64,000 bases of DNA from Cellulomonas soli (lineage in GTDB: Bacteria; Actinomycetota; Actinomycetes; Actinomycetales; Cellulomonadaceae): the NCBI RefSeq assembly GCF_013409305.1, contig NZ_JACBZJ010000001.1, positions 2,666,001-2,730,000 of the forward strand, in the 5' to 3' direction. Under the pieces are notes generated by a model. That model ran no database searches. It was not told the origin of the DNA and was given only the letters and a program-made list of their open reading frames with translations. Below, in pieces: positions 25,896 to 34,660 of the stretch. Position 1 is the stretch's first letter; the number at the start of each line of letters is the position of its first letter. Both the position numbers and the translations under genes were made by a program.

Positions 25896-27302
25896 GTGAA
25901 GTACGCGAACCACATCTCCGAGCTGGTCGGCGGCACCCCGCTGGTCCGGCTCAACGCCGTCACCCAGGGGCTGTCGGCCACGATCCTGGCCAAGGTCGAG
26001 TACGTGAACCCGGGCGGCTCGGTCAAGGACCGGATCGCCCTCAAGATGATCGAGGCGGCCGAGGCCAGCGGTGAGCTGCAGCCCGGCGGCACGATCGTGG
26101 AGCCGACGAGCGGCAACACCGGTGTCGGCCTCGCGCTCGTCGCGCAGCGCAAGGGGTACCGCTGCGTGTTCGTCTGCCCGGACAAGGTCAGCCAGGACAA
26201 GCGCGACGTGCTGCGCGCGTACGGGGCCGAGGTCGTCGTGACCCCCACGGCCGTGCCGCCCGAGCACCCGGACTCCTACTACTCGGTGTCCGACCGGCTG
26301 GCCGCCGAGATCCCCGGCGCCTGGAAGCCGAACCAGTACGTCAACCCGAACGGTCCGGCCAGCCACTACGAGTCGACCGGCCCGGAGATCTGGGCGGACA
26401 CCGACGGGCGGGTCACGCACCTGGTCGCCGGCGTCGGCACGGGCGGCACGATCACCGGCACGGGCCGGTTCCTCAAGGACGTCTCGGCCGACCGGGCAGC
26501 GGCTGACGGCGGCCGTGTCGTGATCGTCGGCGCCGACCCGCTCGGCTCGGTGTACTCCGGCGGGGACGGGCGCCCGTACCTGGTCGAGGGCGTCGGGGAG
26601 GACTTCTGGCCGGCCGCCTACGACCCGAGCGTGCCCGACGAGATCATCGCGGTCTCGGACGCCGACTCGTTCGCGATGACCCGTCGGCTCGCCCGCGAGG
26701 AGGGCCTGCTGGTCGGGGGTTCCTGCGGCATGGCGGTTGAGGCCGCGCTGCGCTACGCACGTGACCTGCAGGAACGTGACCCCGACGCGGCCGCGCGGGC
26801 CGTGGTCGTGGTGATCCTCCCGGACTCCGGGCGCGGGTACCTGTCGAAGATCTTCAACGACTCGTGGATGCGCTCGTACGGGTTCCTCGCCGCCGACGAG
26901 GGCGCGACGGTCGCCGACGTGCTGCGCACCAAGACGGGCGCGCTTCCCGACCTGGTGCACACCCACCCGACCGAGTCCGTGCGCGACGCGATCGAGATCC
27001 TGCACGAGTACGGCGTCTCGCAGATGCCGGTCGTCGGTGCCGAGCCGCCGCTGAAGATCGGGGAGGTCGCCGGGTCGGTGAGCGAGCGTGAGCTGCTCGA
27101 CGCGGTGTTCTCCGGAGCGGCCGAGCTGTCCGACCGGGTGGACAAGCACATGGCCGCACCGCTGCCGCTGATCGGGTCGGGGGAGTCGGTCACGTCCGCC
27201 AAGGACGCGTTGCAGAAGGCGGACGCGCTCATGGTCGTCGACGACGGGCAGCCGATCGGCGTCCTGACCCGGCACGACCTGCTCGGGTACCTGACCCGCT
27301 GA
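25896..27302 (+). CDS. cbs: Cystathionine beta-synthase
   Basis: PLP enzyme that joins serine and homocysteine to cystathionine (transsulfuration). The 468-residue protein begins with VGGTPLVRLN, carries the PLP Lys in NPGGSVKDRIALKMIE, the phosphate loop PTSGNTGVGLAL and VGTGGTITGTGRFLK, then GGSCGMAVEAALRYA. After about residue 335 comes a pair of CBS domains (TESVRDAIEILHEYGVSQMPVVG and ALMVVDDGQPIGVLTRHDLLGYL). It lacks an N-terminal heme region, as in M. tuberculosis Rv1077. The GTG start at 25896 is consistent with the family N-terminus. The partner cystathionine gamma enzyme is 3 kb downstream. Confidence 0.94.
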   Translation: MKYANHISELVGGTPLVRLNAVTQGLSATILAKVEYVNPGGSVKDRIALKMIEAAEASGELQPGGTIVEPTSGNTGVGLALVAQRKGYRCVFVCPDKVSQDKRDVLRAYGAEVVVTPTAVPPEHPDSYYSVSDRLAAEIPGAWKPNQYVNPNGPASHYESTGPEIWADTDGRVTHLVAGVGTGGTITGTGRFLKDVSADRAAADGGRVVIVGADPLGSVYSGGDGRPYLVEGVGEDFWPAAYDPSVPDEIIAVSDADSFAMTRRLAREEGLLVGGSCGMAVEAALRYARDLQERDPDAAARAVVVVILPDSGRGYLSKIFNDSWMRSYGFLAADEGATVADVLRTKTGALPDLVHTHPTESVRDAIEILHEYGVSQMPVVGAEPPLKIGEVAGSVSERELLDAVFSGAAELSDRVDKHMAAPLPLIGSGESVTSAKDALQKADALMVVDDGQPIGVLTRHDLLGYLTR

Positions 27303-27326
27303 CCGCCCGCCCGGGCTCCGTGCCTG

Positions 27327-27905
27327 TCAGCGTCCGCCGAGGGCACCGACGAGACCGTCGACGAGGTACCCGAAGCTGATCTCGACGTCCTCGGGCATGC
27401 CGAACCCGCCGTCGAGCTCGAGGACGACGAAGCCGTGCACGGCGGCCCGGACGGCCCGGACGGCGTCCACGTGCCGCTCGTCGGGGATGCCGAGCTCGCC
27501 GACGACGCGTTCGACGACCGCCAGGGTGCGTGCCGCCGCCGCGTGCACCTCGACGGCCTGCGGGTCCGTGACCCACGCGCCGGTCTGGGTCGCCTGGTAG
27601 CGGCCAGGGAACGTCCGGGCGTGGGCGCGCAGGGCGTGCGCGGTCGCCCGCAGCGCGTCCGTCCCGTGCAGGTCCGCGCACGCGTCGTCGAGCACCGCGG
27701 TGAGCTGGTCGACGCACGCGACGGCGACGGCCCGGCGCAGGCCGGGCAGTCCGTCGACGTGCTTGTAGAGGCTCGGCACGGCGACCCCGGCCCGGGCGGC
27801 GACGGCCGACAGCGACAGGTCGGCCCAGCCGGTCGGGCCGCCCGCGTCGACCACGTCGAGCCCGAGGGCGACCACGGCGGCCGGGGTGAGCCCGGCCCTA
27901 GGCAC
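27327..27905 (-). CDS. TetR family regulator with C-terminal TetR_C_33-like domain
   Basis: 192-residue regulator started at GTG 27905, overlapping the hydrolase stop by 8 nt; upstream in-frame codons run into low-complexity hydrolase sequence. The HTH is LSAVAARAGVAVPSLYKHVDGLPGLRRAVA. Further on are ARTFPGRYQATQTG, DAVRAVRAAVHGFVVLELDGGFGMPEDVEISFGYLVDGL, typical of the family. Being the second gene of a two-gene operon, it most likely represses the shared promoter through the palindrome at 28866-28880. The ligand is unknown. Confidence 0.88.
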   Translation of the reverse strand: MPRAGLTPAAVVALGLDVVDAGGPTGWADLSLSAVAARAGVAVPSLYKHVDGLPGLRRAVAVACVDQLTAVLDDACADLHGTDALRATAHALRAHARTFPGRYQATQTGAWVTDPQAVEVHAAAARTLAVVERVVGELGIPDERHVDAVRAVRAAVHGFVVLELDGGFGMPEDVEISFGYLVDGLVGALGGR

Positions 27906-28857
27906 CGGCGCCGCGCTCGGGCCGGTCGGTCGTGTCGGGCCCGGGGCGGGCCGAGGGCGGCTCTGCGGGCGCCGTGACGGCGAACCCACCGTCCGCCCGG
28001 CGGGGGAGCCTCGCGAGGAACGTGAGCGTGCGCGGCACGACGACGTCCGGGCGCTGGTGCTGCGGGTAGTGCGCCGCGTCGGGCACGGCCACGACCTCGG
28101 CCCCGAGCGTCTCCTCGATCCAGGCGCGCTCGGCCGGCACGTCGGCGAAGTCGGGGTCGTGGTCGCCGACGAACGCGATCGCCGGCGCGTGCACCTCGGC
28201 GAGCCGGGCCGCGACGGGCGCGTGCGTCAGCTGCACGGCCAGGTCGCGGAACGAGCGCAGCCGCCCTGGTTCTCGCAGGCTGGCGTGCACGTCCGCGAGG
28301 TGCTCCTCGAGCCAGGGGCCACGGGTGCCCTTGGTGAGCGGGCCCCCGTAGTAGCGGGTCCACGCCCGGGCACCCCACGGGCGCGCGAAGAGCAGCCGGG
28401 TGGCGGCGCGCATGGCGGCGGCCGCGACGGCCGGCATCGGCCGGTCGCGCAGCACGGGTCCGACGAGCACGAGGCCGGCGACGAGGTCGGGGCGCTCGGC
28501 GGCGGCCCAGGCTGCGGCGGCGGCGCCCATCGAGCTGCCGACCAGCACGACGGGGGCTCCGCCGAGGGTCTCGACGAGGGCGAGCAGGTCGCCCCCGGTG
28601 GCGAGGTCGCCGTGCGTGGCGAACGTCGTGCCGGAGTCGCCGTGGCCGCGCAGGTCTGTCCGCACGACGCGGTGACCTGCGGTGACGAGCGGGTCGACGA
28701 GGTCGCGCCAGGTGCTGCGCAGGTCGCCCATGCCGGGGACGAGCACGAGGGTGGGTCCGTCGTCGGGGCCTTCGCTCGTCCAGGCGATGCGACCCTCGGG
28801 CCGGTCGAGGAACCGGAGGGTCGGGGCCTTCGTGGGGCTGTGCGGGTCGGTGGGCAT
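27898..28857 (-). CDS. Alpha/beta hydrolase
   Basis: 319-residue hydrolase. The nucleophile elbow is VLVGSSMGAAAAAW (Ser near residue 109), the oxyanion region is LVLVPGMGDLRSTW followed by VVRTDLRGHGDSGTTF, the acid is probably Asp in IAFVGDHDPDFADVP and the base His in VPDAAHYPQHQRPDVV. A lid region with several Arg/Trp residues lies between. The ATG at 28857 coincides with the predicted transcription start, so it is probably leaderless. It is co-transcribed with the TetR gene downstream, which suggests an inducible detoxification or ester-degrading function. Confidence 0.9.
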   Translation of the reverse strand: MPTDPHSPTKAPTLRFLDRPEGRIAWTSEGPDDGPTLVLVPGMGDLRSTWRDLVDPLVTAGHRVVRTDLRGHGDSGTTFATHGDLATGGDLLALVETLGGAPVVLVGSSMGAAAAAWAAAERPDLVAGLVLVGPVLRDRPMPAVAAAAMRAATRLLFARPWGARAWTRYYGGPLTKGTRGPWLEEHLADVHASLREPGRLRSFRDLAVQLTHAPVAARLAEVHAPAIAFVGDHDPDFADVPAERAWIEETLGAEVVAVPDAAHYPQHQRPDVVVPRTLTFLARLPRRADGGFAVTAPAEPPSARPGPDTTDRPERGAGA

Positions 28858-28863
28858 GACCCA

Positions 28864-28892
28864 AAGCTAAGACCATTAGCCAACGCCGTCAA
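28864..28892 (-). promoter_or_regulatory. Promoter with embedded TetR-type operator
   Basis: On the minus strand, TTGACG (28892-28887) and TAGCTT (28869-28864) are spaced 17 bp, a near-ideal sigma-70 type promoter. The palindrome GCTAA-N5-TTAGC (28866-28880) covers the -10 and part of the spacer. Transcription would begin at about 28857, the first base of the ATG. Confidence 0.75.
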
Positions 28893-29004
28893 GGGTCGGC
28901 CCGACCGCGCGCCCTTCGCGTGCGTCGGCAGGGCAGTGCAGGATGGACCGGTGCCCACCCCCGGGAGGGGCACCGGACAGATCCGCGAACACAAGGAGCA
29001 CCCC

Positions 29005-29412
29005 ATGACCGCAGCACTGCCCGAGGCCACAGGTTCCTTCGGCCAGAAGCCGACCCTGAGCTTCCCGCAGACGCCTGCCCCCGCCGAGCTCGAGGTCGTC
29101 GTGCTCAGCCGTGGCGACGGCCCCCTCGTCGAGGCCGGCGACGACCTCGAGGTCCACTACCTCGGCCAGGCGTGGGGCGGGAGCGTCTTCGACAACTCCT
29201 ACGACCGCGGCTCCTCGATCAGCTTCCCGATCGGCGTCGGCGCCGTCATCGGCGGCTGGGACGAGGGCCTCGTCGGCCAGCAGGTCGGCTCGCGCGTGCT
29301 GCTGTCGATCCCCTCGCACCTGGGCTACGGCGACCGCGGCGTCCCGCAGGCCGGCATTCGCGGCGGCGACACGCTCGTCTTCGTCGTCGACATCGTCGGC
29401 ACCAGCAACTGA
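29005..29412 (+). CDS. FKBP-type peptidyl-prolyl cis-trans isomerase
   Basis: 135-residue cytosolic FKBP that catalyses prolyl isomerisation during folding. The fold markers are VVLSRGDGPLVEAGDDLEVHYLGQAWGGSVFDNSYDRG, FPIGVGAVIGGWDEGLVGQQVGSRVLLSIPSHLGYG and GGDTLVFVVDIVG. The active-site aromatics Y, F, D, W and Y are all present. AAGGAG lies 8 nt before the ATG at 29005. There is no signal peptide, so unlike many actinobacterial FKBPs it is not a lipoprotein. Confidence 0.95.
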   Translation: MTAALPEATGSFGQKPTLSFPQTPAPAELEVVVLSRGDGPLVEAGDDLEVHYLGQAWGGSVFDNSYDRGSSISFPIGVGAVIGGWDEGLVGQQVGSRVLLSIPSHLGYGDRGVPQAGIRGGDTLVFVVDIVGTSN

Positions 29413-29425
29413 CGCACCCCGCGCA

Positions 29426-29467
29426 CGACGAGGCCCGCCGCCCCCTCGGGGACGGCGGGCCTCGTCG
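29426..29467. terminator. Bidirectional terminator between FKBP and msrA genes
   Basis: CGACGAGGCCCGCCG (29426-29440) pairs perfectly with CGGCGGGCCTCGTCG (29453-29467) over 15 bp with a 12-nt loop, between two convergent genes. Confidence 0.92.
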
Positions 29468-29488
29468 CGCTCCGGTGCGCCCCGCGGC

Positions 29489-30151
29489 TCAGGCAGGAGC
29501 CGGGCAGGCGACGCCGGTCGAGTGCACCGGGCAGTAGCCCGCAGGGTTCTTCTGCAGGTACTGCTGGTGGTACCCCTCGGCGTAGTAGAACGGCCCGGCG
29601 TCCTGCGCCGAGCGGATCTCCGTGGTGATCTCGCCGAACCCGTTGCGCGCCAGCTGCGGGGCGAACGCCTCACGCGTCGCCCGTGCGGCCGCCTCCTGCT
29701 CCGGGGTCGTGAAGAAGATCGCCGAGCGGTACTGCGTGCCCACGTCGTTGCCCTGCCGGAACCCCTGCGTGGGGTCGTGCAGCTCCCAGAAGCGGCGCAG
29801 CAGCGCCTCGTGCGTCAGCACCGCGGGGTCGTAGGCCACGAGCACCGTCTCGGTGTGGCCGGTCATGCCCGTGCAGGTCTCCTCGTACGTGGGGTACGGC
29901 GTGAAGCCGCCCTGGTAGCCGGCAGCGGTCGTGACGACGCCGGGCGTCTGCCACAGCTCCTTCTCGGCGCCCCAGAAGCAGCCCATCGCCAGGTGGAGCA
30001 CCGCGGTGCCCTCGGGCCAGGGGCCCTGCAGCGGGGTGCCGAGCACCGTGTGGGTGGTGGGGACGGGGTAGGCGTACGCGTCCCGTCCGACGAGCGCGCG
30101 CTCGGGGTCGACCATCGACGAGCGCAACGCGGAACCGAAGAGCCAGGCCAT
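29489..30151 (-). CDS. msrA: Peptide methionine (S)-S-oxide reductase
   Basis: Repairs methionine-S-sulfoxide in proteins. The 220-residue product has the catalytic motif MGCFWGAE (Cys near residue 58), GYQGGFTPYPTYEETCTGMTGHTETVLVAYDP, FWELHDPTQGFRQGNDVGTQYRSAIF and the C-terminal YLQKNPAGYCPVHSTGVACP, with two extra cysteines that can serve as resolving residues. The N-terminal extension WLFGSALRSSMVDPERALVGRD is standard for the longer MsrA type. AGGAAGGAG lies upstream of the ATG at 30151. It is a single-domain enzyme with no MsrB fused or adjacent. Confidence 0.95.
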   Translation of the reverse strand: MAWLFGSALRSSMVDPERALVGRDAYAYPVPTTHTVLGTPLQGPWPEGTAVLHLAMGCFWGAEKELWQTPGVVTTAAGYQGGFTPYPTYEETCTGMTGHTETVLVAYDPAVLTHEALLRRFWELHDPTQGFRQGNDVGTQYRSAIFFTTPEQEAAARATREAFAPQLARNGFGEITTEIRSAQDAGPFYYAEGYHQQYLQKNPAGYCPVHSTGVACPAPA

Positions 30152-30317
30152 CGGTCTGCTCCTTCCTGGCGGGTGGACCGCCGGTCCGAGGGGTGTGCCG
30201 GTCGGCGACGCACCGCTGCGCGCCTTCCCGGCCCCGGCGTGTGCAACGGCACCCGTCCCGGACCTGTTCCCGGCGTCGTCCTCACCTGTCCGCGCAGGCG
30301 GACCTAGGCTGGTGCCC

Positions 30318-31550
30318 GTGAGCACACCCGAGCACGCCACCACGCACGACCTGACGTCCGCGGGCTTCTCGACCCGCGCCATCCATGCAGGTCAGGACCC
30401 CGATGCGACCACCGGTGCGGTGGTCCCGCCGATCTACCAGGTCTCGACCTACAAGCAGGACGGCGTCGGCGGCCTGCGCAACGGCTACGAGTACTCGCGC
30501 TCGGGCAACCCGACGCGCACCGCGCTCGAGGAGGCGCTCGCGGCCGTCGAGGGCGGTGCGGCGGGCTTTGCGTTCGCCTCCGGCCTGGCCGCCGAGGACA
30601 CCCTGCTGCGCGCCGTGCTGCGCCCCGGTGACCACGTCGTCGTCCCCGACGACGCCTACGGCGGCACGTACCGGCTCATCGCGCGCGTGTTCGGGCCGTG
30701 GGGTGTCGACCACACGCCTGCCGACCTGTCCGACCCCGACGCGGTGCTCGCCGCGATCGAGCCCGGTCGGACCAAGCTCGTCTGGGTCGAGACGCCGACG
30801 AACCCGCTGCTCGGCATCGCCGACATCGCCGTGCTCGCCGCGCACGCACGCTCGGCCGGGGCGCTGCTCGTCGTCGACAACACGTTCGCCACGCCCTACC
30901 TGCAGCAGCCGCTCGCGCTCGGTGCGGACGTCGTCGTGCACTCGACGACCAAGTACATCGGAGGGCACTCCGACGTGGTCGGCGGGGCCGTGGTCGTCGC
31001 CGACGGTGCGCAGCTGCCCGTCGGGCTGACCGGGCCGACCGGCACGACGTCCGTCGCCGACGCCGTCGGGTACCACCAGAACGCCTCGGGTGCGGTCGCC
31101 GGCCCCTTCGACTCGTGGCTGACGCTGCGCGGGCTGAAGACCCTGGCCGTGCGGATGGACCGGCACACCGCGAACGCGCAGGCCGTCGCCGCGCACCTCG
31201 CCGCGCACCCGGCCGTCACCGAGGTCATCTACCCGGGTCTGGAGAGCCACCCCGGTCACGAGGTCGCCGCACGTCAGATGCGCGGCTTCGGCGGCATGGT
31301 CTCCTTCCGCACCGGTTCCGAGGAGTCGGCCGTCGCCGTGTGCGGGGCCACCCGGGTGTTCACGCTCGCGGAGTCGCTCGGCGGCGTGGAGTCCCTCATC
31401 GAGCACCCCGCGCGCATGACCCACGGGTCGGTCGCCGGCACCGCGCTCGAGGTGCCCGCCGACCTGGTGCGGGTCTCGGTCGGCATCGAGGACCTCGAGG
31501 ACCTGCTGGCCGACCTCGACCAGGCCCTCGCCGCCGGACGCGACGCGTGA
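30318..31550 (+). CDS. metB: Cystathionine gamma-synthase/lyase
   Basis: PLP enzyme of the Cys/Met metabolism family, 410 residues. Seen are STRAIHAGQDPDATTGAVVPPIYQVSTYKQ, YSRSGNPTRTALEEALAAVEGG, the Tyr/Arg-containing active-site region, VVDNTFATPYLQQPL, the PLP lysine in VVHSTTKYIGGHSDVVGG and the C-terminal SLGGVESLIEHPARMTH. The position after cbs matches metB (Rv1079) of M. tuberculosis, where the enzyme can act in either direction of transsulfuration. GTG 30318 lies 7 nt after TAGGCT (30305-30310), suggesting leaderless translation. The stop overlaps the next start (GTGA). Confidence 0.93.
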   Translation: MSTPEHATTHDLTSAGFSTRAIHAGQDPDATTGAVVPPIYQVSTYKQDGVGGLRNGYEYSRSGNPTRTALEEALAAVEGGAAGFAFASGLAAEDTLLRAVLRPGDHVVVPDDAYGGTYRLIARVFGPWGVDHTPADLSDPDAVLAAIEPGRTKLVWVETPTNPLLGIADIAVLAAHARSAGALLVVDNTFATPYLQQPLALGADVVVHSTTKYIGGHSDVVGGAVVVADGAQLPVGLTGPTGTTSVADAVGYHQNASGAVAGPFDSWLTLRGLKTLAVRMDRHTANAQAVAAHLAAHPAVTEVIYPGLESHPGHEVAARQMRGFGGMVSFRTGSEESAVAVCGATRVFTLAESLGGVESLIEHPARMTHGSVAGTALEVPADLVRVSVGIEDLEDLLADLDQALAAGRDA

Positions 31551-32878
31551 GCGGCGGGCCCGACTCCCCGCAGATCACGCAGCCCGACGAGCAGGGCGCA
31601 CCCGACGAGCACGGTGCACCCGACGAGCAGGGTGCGCTCGCGGCACTCCCGCCCGCGACGCACGCCGTACCCGAGGGGGTGCGCTCGGCCGCGTCGTGGT
31701 CCTGGCGGCTGCTGCTCGTCGGCGCCCTCGTGGCCGTCGGGCTGTGGGTCGTCATGCAGCTCAAGGTCATCGTCGTGCCCGTGCTGGTCGCACTGCTGCT
31801 CACGGTGCTGCTCGCCCCCCTCGTCGGTGTGCTGCACCGGCGGGCCCGCTGGCCGCGGGCGCTCGCGGCGGGCGTCTCGGTCGTGGCGATGCTGCTGGTC
31901 GTCGCCGGGCTGCTCACCCTCGCCGGGCGGTCGATCGCCGGCGGCTTCGGAGACCTGTGGGACGAGGCGTCCGAGGGCGTCGACACCGTCATCACGTGGC
32001 TGTCCGAGGGCCCGCTGCAGCTGACCGACGCCGACCTGACCGGCTACCTCGACAAGGCCCAGTCCGCGCTCGGGTCCTCCGCGTCGGGGGTCGTCTCCGG
32101 GGCGCTGTCGGTGACCTCGACCGTGGGTCACGTCGTCGCGGGCACGCTGATCGCGCTGTTCTGCACGTTCTTCTTCCTGCTCGACGGCCGCACCATCTGG
32201 GCCTGGGTCGTCGGTCTGCTGCCGCGGCACTCGCGCGAGCGCGTGCACCAGGCCGGGCGGCGCGGTCTCGTCACGCTCGGTGCCTACGCGCGCACGCAGA
32301 TCCTCGTGGCTGCCGTCGACGCGATCGGCATCGGCCTGGGCGCCGCGATCCTGCAGGTCCCGCTCGCGCTGCCACTGGCGATCCTGGTGTTCCTCGGCTC
32401 GTTCGTGCCGATCGTCGGGGCCATCGTCACGGGGGCCGTCGCCGTGCTCGTCGCGCTCGTCGCGCAGGGCCCGGGCGCCGCGCTGGCCATGCTCATCATC
32501 GTGCTCGCCGTGCAGCAGCTCGAGGGTCACGTGCTGCAGCCGTTCCTGATGGGCCACGCGGTCTCGCTGCACCCGGTCGCGGTCCTGCTCGCCGTGACCG
32601 CCGGGTCGTTCCTCGCCGGGATCGTCGGGGCGCTGTTCGCGGTGCCCATCGCGGCGGTGCTCAACACGGTGGTGCTCTACCTGCACGGGCACGACAAGTT
32701 CCCGCAGCTCGGGACGGACGACCACGTGTCGTTGCGCCCGAGCGGGCGCGTCGCGGTCCGGCGCTCGATCGTGGGGATGGAGGCGCTCATCGACCCCGAA
32801 CCCGGTCCGGGTGACGATCCCGGTCCGGAGCACGGACCGGGGCCCGGCCCGCGCGCCGACGGGAGCACCCCGGCATGA
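31547..32878 (+). CDS. AI-2E family (UPF0118) transporter
   Basis: 443-residue integral membrane protein. The first 40 residues hold three near-identical PDEQGAPDEHGAPDEQGA-like units, encoded by an imperfect DNA repeat at 31585-31636. Eight membrane segments follow in the AI-2E exporter pattern: LLLVGALVAVGLWVVMQL, VIVVPVLVALLLTVLLAPL, the extracellular helical domain, then LPLAILVFLGSFVPIVGAIVTG and the family signature QQLEGHVLQPFLMGHAVSLHP. The substrate is unknown; family members include autoinducer-2 and Na+/H+ transporters. It overlaps metB by 4 nt and ilvA by 4 nt. Confidence 0.9.
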   Translation: MSGGPDSPQITQPDEQGAPDEHGAPDEQGALAALPPATHAVPEGVRSAASWSWRLLLVGALVAVGLWVVMQLKVIVVPVLVALLLTVLLAPLVGVLHRRARWPRALAAGVSVVAMLLVVAGLLTLAGRSIAGGFGDLWDEASEGVDTVITWLSEGPLQLTDADLTGYLDKAQSALGSSASGVVSGALSVTSTVGHVVAGTLIALFCTFFFLLDGRTIWAWVVGLLPRHSRERVHQAGRRGLVTLGAYARTQILVAAVDAIGIGLGAAILQVPLALPLAILVFLGSFVPIVGAIVTGAVAVLVALVAQGPGAALAMLIIVLAVQQLEGHVLQPFLMGHAVSLHPVAVLLAVTAGSFLAGIVGALFAVPIAAVLNTVVLYLHGHDKFPQLGTDDHVSLRPSGRVAVRRSIVGMEALIDPEPGPGDDPGPEHGPGPGPRADGSTPA

Positions 32879-34074
32879 GCGCACCCCTGGACATCCGCGG
32901 TGCGGCCCGGCTGCTCGACGGCGTCGCGCACCGCACGCCGATCGAGCACAGCGAGGCGCTCGCCCGCCTGATCGGCGCCGACGTGTGGTTCAAGTGCGAG
33001 AACCTGCAGCGCGGCGGCTCGTTCAAGCTGCGCGGCGCGTACGTCCGCATGGCCCGGCTGAGCCCGCAGGAGCAGGCCCGGGGCGTGGTCGCGGCGAGCG
33101 CGGGCAACCACGCGCAGGGGGTGGCGCTCGCCGCCCGGCTGCTCGGCATCGAGGCGGTCGTCTTCATGCCCGTCGACGCCGCGCTGCCGAAGCTGGCGGC
33201 GACCCGCGAGTACGGCGCGCGGGTCGAGCTGGTCGGCCGCACGGTCGACGAGGCGCTGGTCGCCGCACGCGCGCACGCCGAGCGCACCGGTGCCGTGCTC
33301 ATCCACCCGTTCGACCACGAGGACGTCGTGGCCGGTCAGGGCACCATCGCCCTGGAGATCCTCGAGCAGGTGCCGGACGTCGCGACGATCGTCGTGCCGA
33401 TCGGCGGGGGAGGCCTGGCGGCCGGTGTGGTCGCCGCCGTCGAGCAGGTCCGTCCCGACGTGCGGGTGATCGGCGTCCAGGCGGCGGGCGCGTCCGCCTA
33501 CCCGGCGTCGCTGGCCGCCGGGCACCCGGTGCCGTTCGAGCACATGCGGACCATGGCTGACGGCATCGCAGTCGGCACGCCGGGCACGGTCCCGTTCGGC
33601 ATCCTCGCCGCGCACGGCACCCCGGTCCGCACGGTGTCCGAGGAAGACCTGTCGCGGGCGCTGCTGTTCGTCGCCGAACGGGCCAAGCTGCTCGTCGAAC
33701 CCTCGGGCGCGGCGTCGGTCGCCGCGCTGATGGCCGCACCGGGCGAGTTCACCGGACCGGTCGTCGCGATCCTCTCGGGCGGGAACATCGACCCGATCGT
33801 GCTCATGCGGGTCGTGCGGCACGGTCTGGCGTCCGCCGGGCGCTACCTGCAGCTGCGGGTGCGGATCGACGACACCCCGGGCGCCCTCGCGGCGCTGCTG
33901 CGCGACCTGGCGGACACCGGCGGCAACGTCATGCACGTCTCGCACGTGCGGACCGGCATCGACCTGGCGCTCGACGAGGTCGCGATCGAGGTGCAGGTCG
34001 AGACGAAGGGACCCGAGCACTGCTCCCAGGTGCTCACGTGCCTGCGCGAGGCGGGCTACCGTCTCGCCGAGTGA
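32875..34074 (+). CDS. ilvA: Threonine ammonia-lyase (threonine dehydratase)
   Basis: Deaminates threonine to 2-oxobutanoate, for isoleucine synthesis or threonine degradation. The 399-residue product has the PLP Lys in RGGSFKLRGAYVRM, SAGNHAQGVALAARLLG, the phosphate-binding Gly loop PIGGGGLAAGV and LSGGNIDP. A C-terminal ACT-like domain starts near residue 325 (YLQLRVRIDDTPGALAALLRDLADTGGNV), the short single-domain type. Its ATG overlaps the upstream stop. With cbs and metB nearby it fits amino-acid metabolism, since cystathionine cleavage also yields 2-oxobutanoate. Confidence 0.93.
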   Translation: MSAPLDIRGAARLLDGVAHRTPIEHSEALARLIGADVWFKCENLQRGGSFKLRGAYVRMARLSPQEQARGVVAASAGNHAQGVALAARLLGIEAVVFMPVDAALPKLAATREYGARVELVGRTVDEALVAARAHAERTGAVLIHPFDHEDVVAGQGTIALEILEQVPDVATIVVPIGGGGLAAGVVAAVEQVRPDVRVIGVQAAGASAYPASLAAGHPVPFEHMRTMADGIAVGTPGTVPFGILAAHGTPVRTVSEEDLSRALLFVAERAKLLVEPSGAASVAALMAAPGEFTGPVVAILSGGNIDPIVLMRVVRHGLASAGRYLQLRVRIDDTPGALAALLRDLADTGGNVMHVSHVRTGIDLALDEVAIEVQVETKGPEHCSQVLTCLREAGYRLAE

Positions 34075-34124
34075 GGTGGACCCGCCGCCGACCGGTCAGG
34101 GTGCACGGCGGCCAGGCGGACGAC

Positions 34125-34162
34125 GAAGGCCCGGTTCCCCACGCGGGGGGGACCGGGCCTTC
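34125..34162. terminator. Bidirectional terminator between ilvA and greA
   Basis: GAAGGCCCGGTTCCCC (34125-34140) pairs with 34147-34162 over 16 bp with a single wobble. The loop is ACGCGG-like. The genes on each side are convergent. Confidence 0.9.
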
Positions 34163-34174
34163 GATGTCGGGGCG

Positions 34175-34660
34175 TCAGCCCAGGAACGGCGTGGCGGCAC
34201 GCACCACGACGGGGATCTGACGGCCGTTGGGGGCGGTGTAGGACACCGCGTCGCCGACCTTGCCGCCGTTGATGGCCGCGCCGAGCGGTGAGGTCGGCGA
34301 GAACACCTCGATGTCCGCGGACCCGGCGATCTCGCGCGAGCCGAGCAGGAACACCATCTCGTCGCCTGCCACCTCGGCCGTGACCACCATGCCGGGCTCG
34401 ACGACGCCGTCGTCGGGCGGCGTGCCGATCTGGACGTTGCGCAGCTTGGCCTGCAGCTCGCGGATGCGCGCCTCCTGCTTGGCCTGCTCCTCGCGGGCGG
34501 CGTGGTAGCCGCCGTTCTCCTTCAGGTCGCCCTCGTCGCGGGCCGCGGCGATGCGCGAGGTGATCTCCGCACGGCCCTCGCCCTCGAGGCGTGCCAGCTC
34601 GGCCTTGAGGCGGTCGTAGGCCTCCTGGGTCAACCACGTAGCCGCAGTCGTGTCGGTCAC
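34175..34660 (-). CDS. greA: Transcription elongation factor GreA
   Basis: Rescues stalled RNA polymerase by stimulating transcript cleavage. The 161-residue protein has the long N-terminal coiled coil with the acidic tip (ITSRIAAARDEGDLKENGGYHAAREEQAKQEARIRELQ) and a C-terminal FKBP-like domain (VFSPTSPLGAAINGGKVGDAVSYTAPNG). The GTG start at 34660 has a weak upstream AGGAG. It lies opposite to ilvA and is followed upstream by DUF4307 on the same strand, as Rv1080c/Rv1081c in M. tuberculosis. Confidence 0.96.
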   Translation of the reverse strand: MTDTTAATWLTQEAYDRLKAELARLEGEGRAEITSRIAAARDEGDLKENGGYHAAREEQAKQEARIRELQAKLRNVQIGTPPDDGVVEPGMVVTAEVAGDEMVFLLGSREIAGSADIEVFSPTSPLGAAINGGKVGDAVSYTAPNGRQIPVVVRAATPFLG

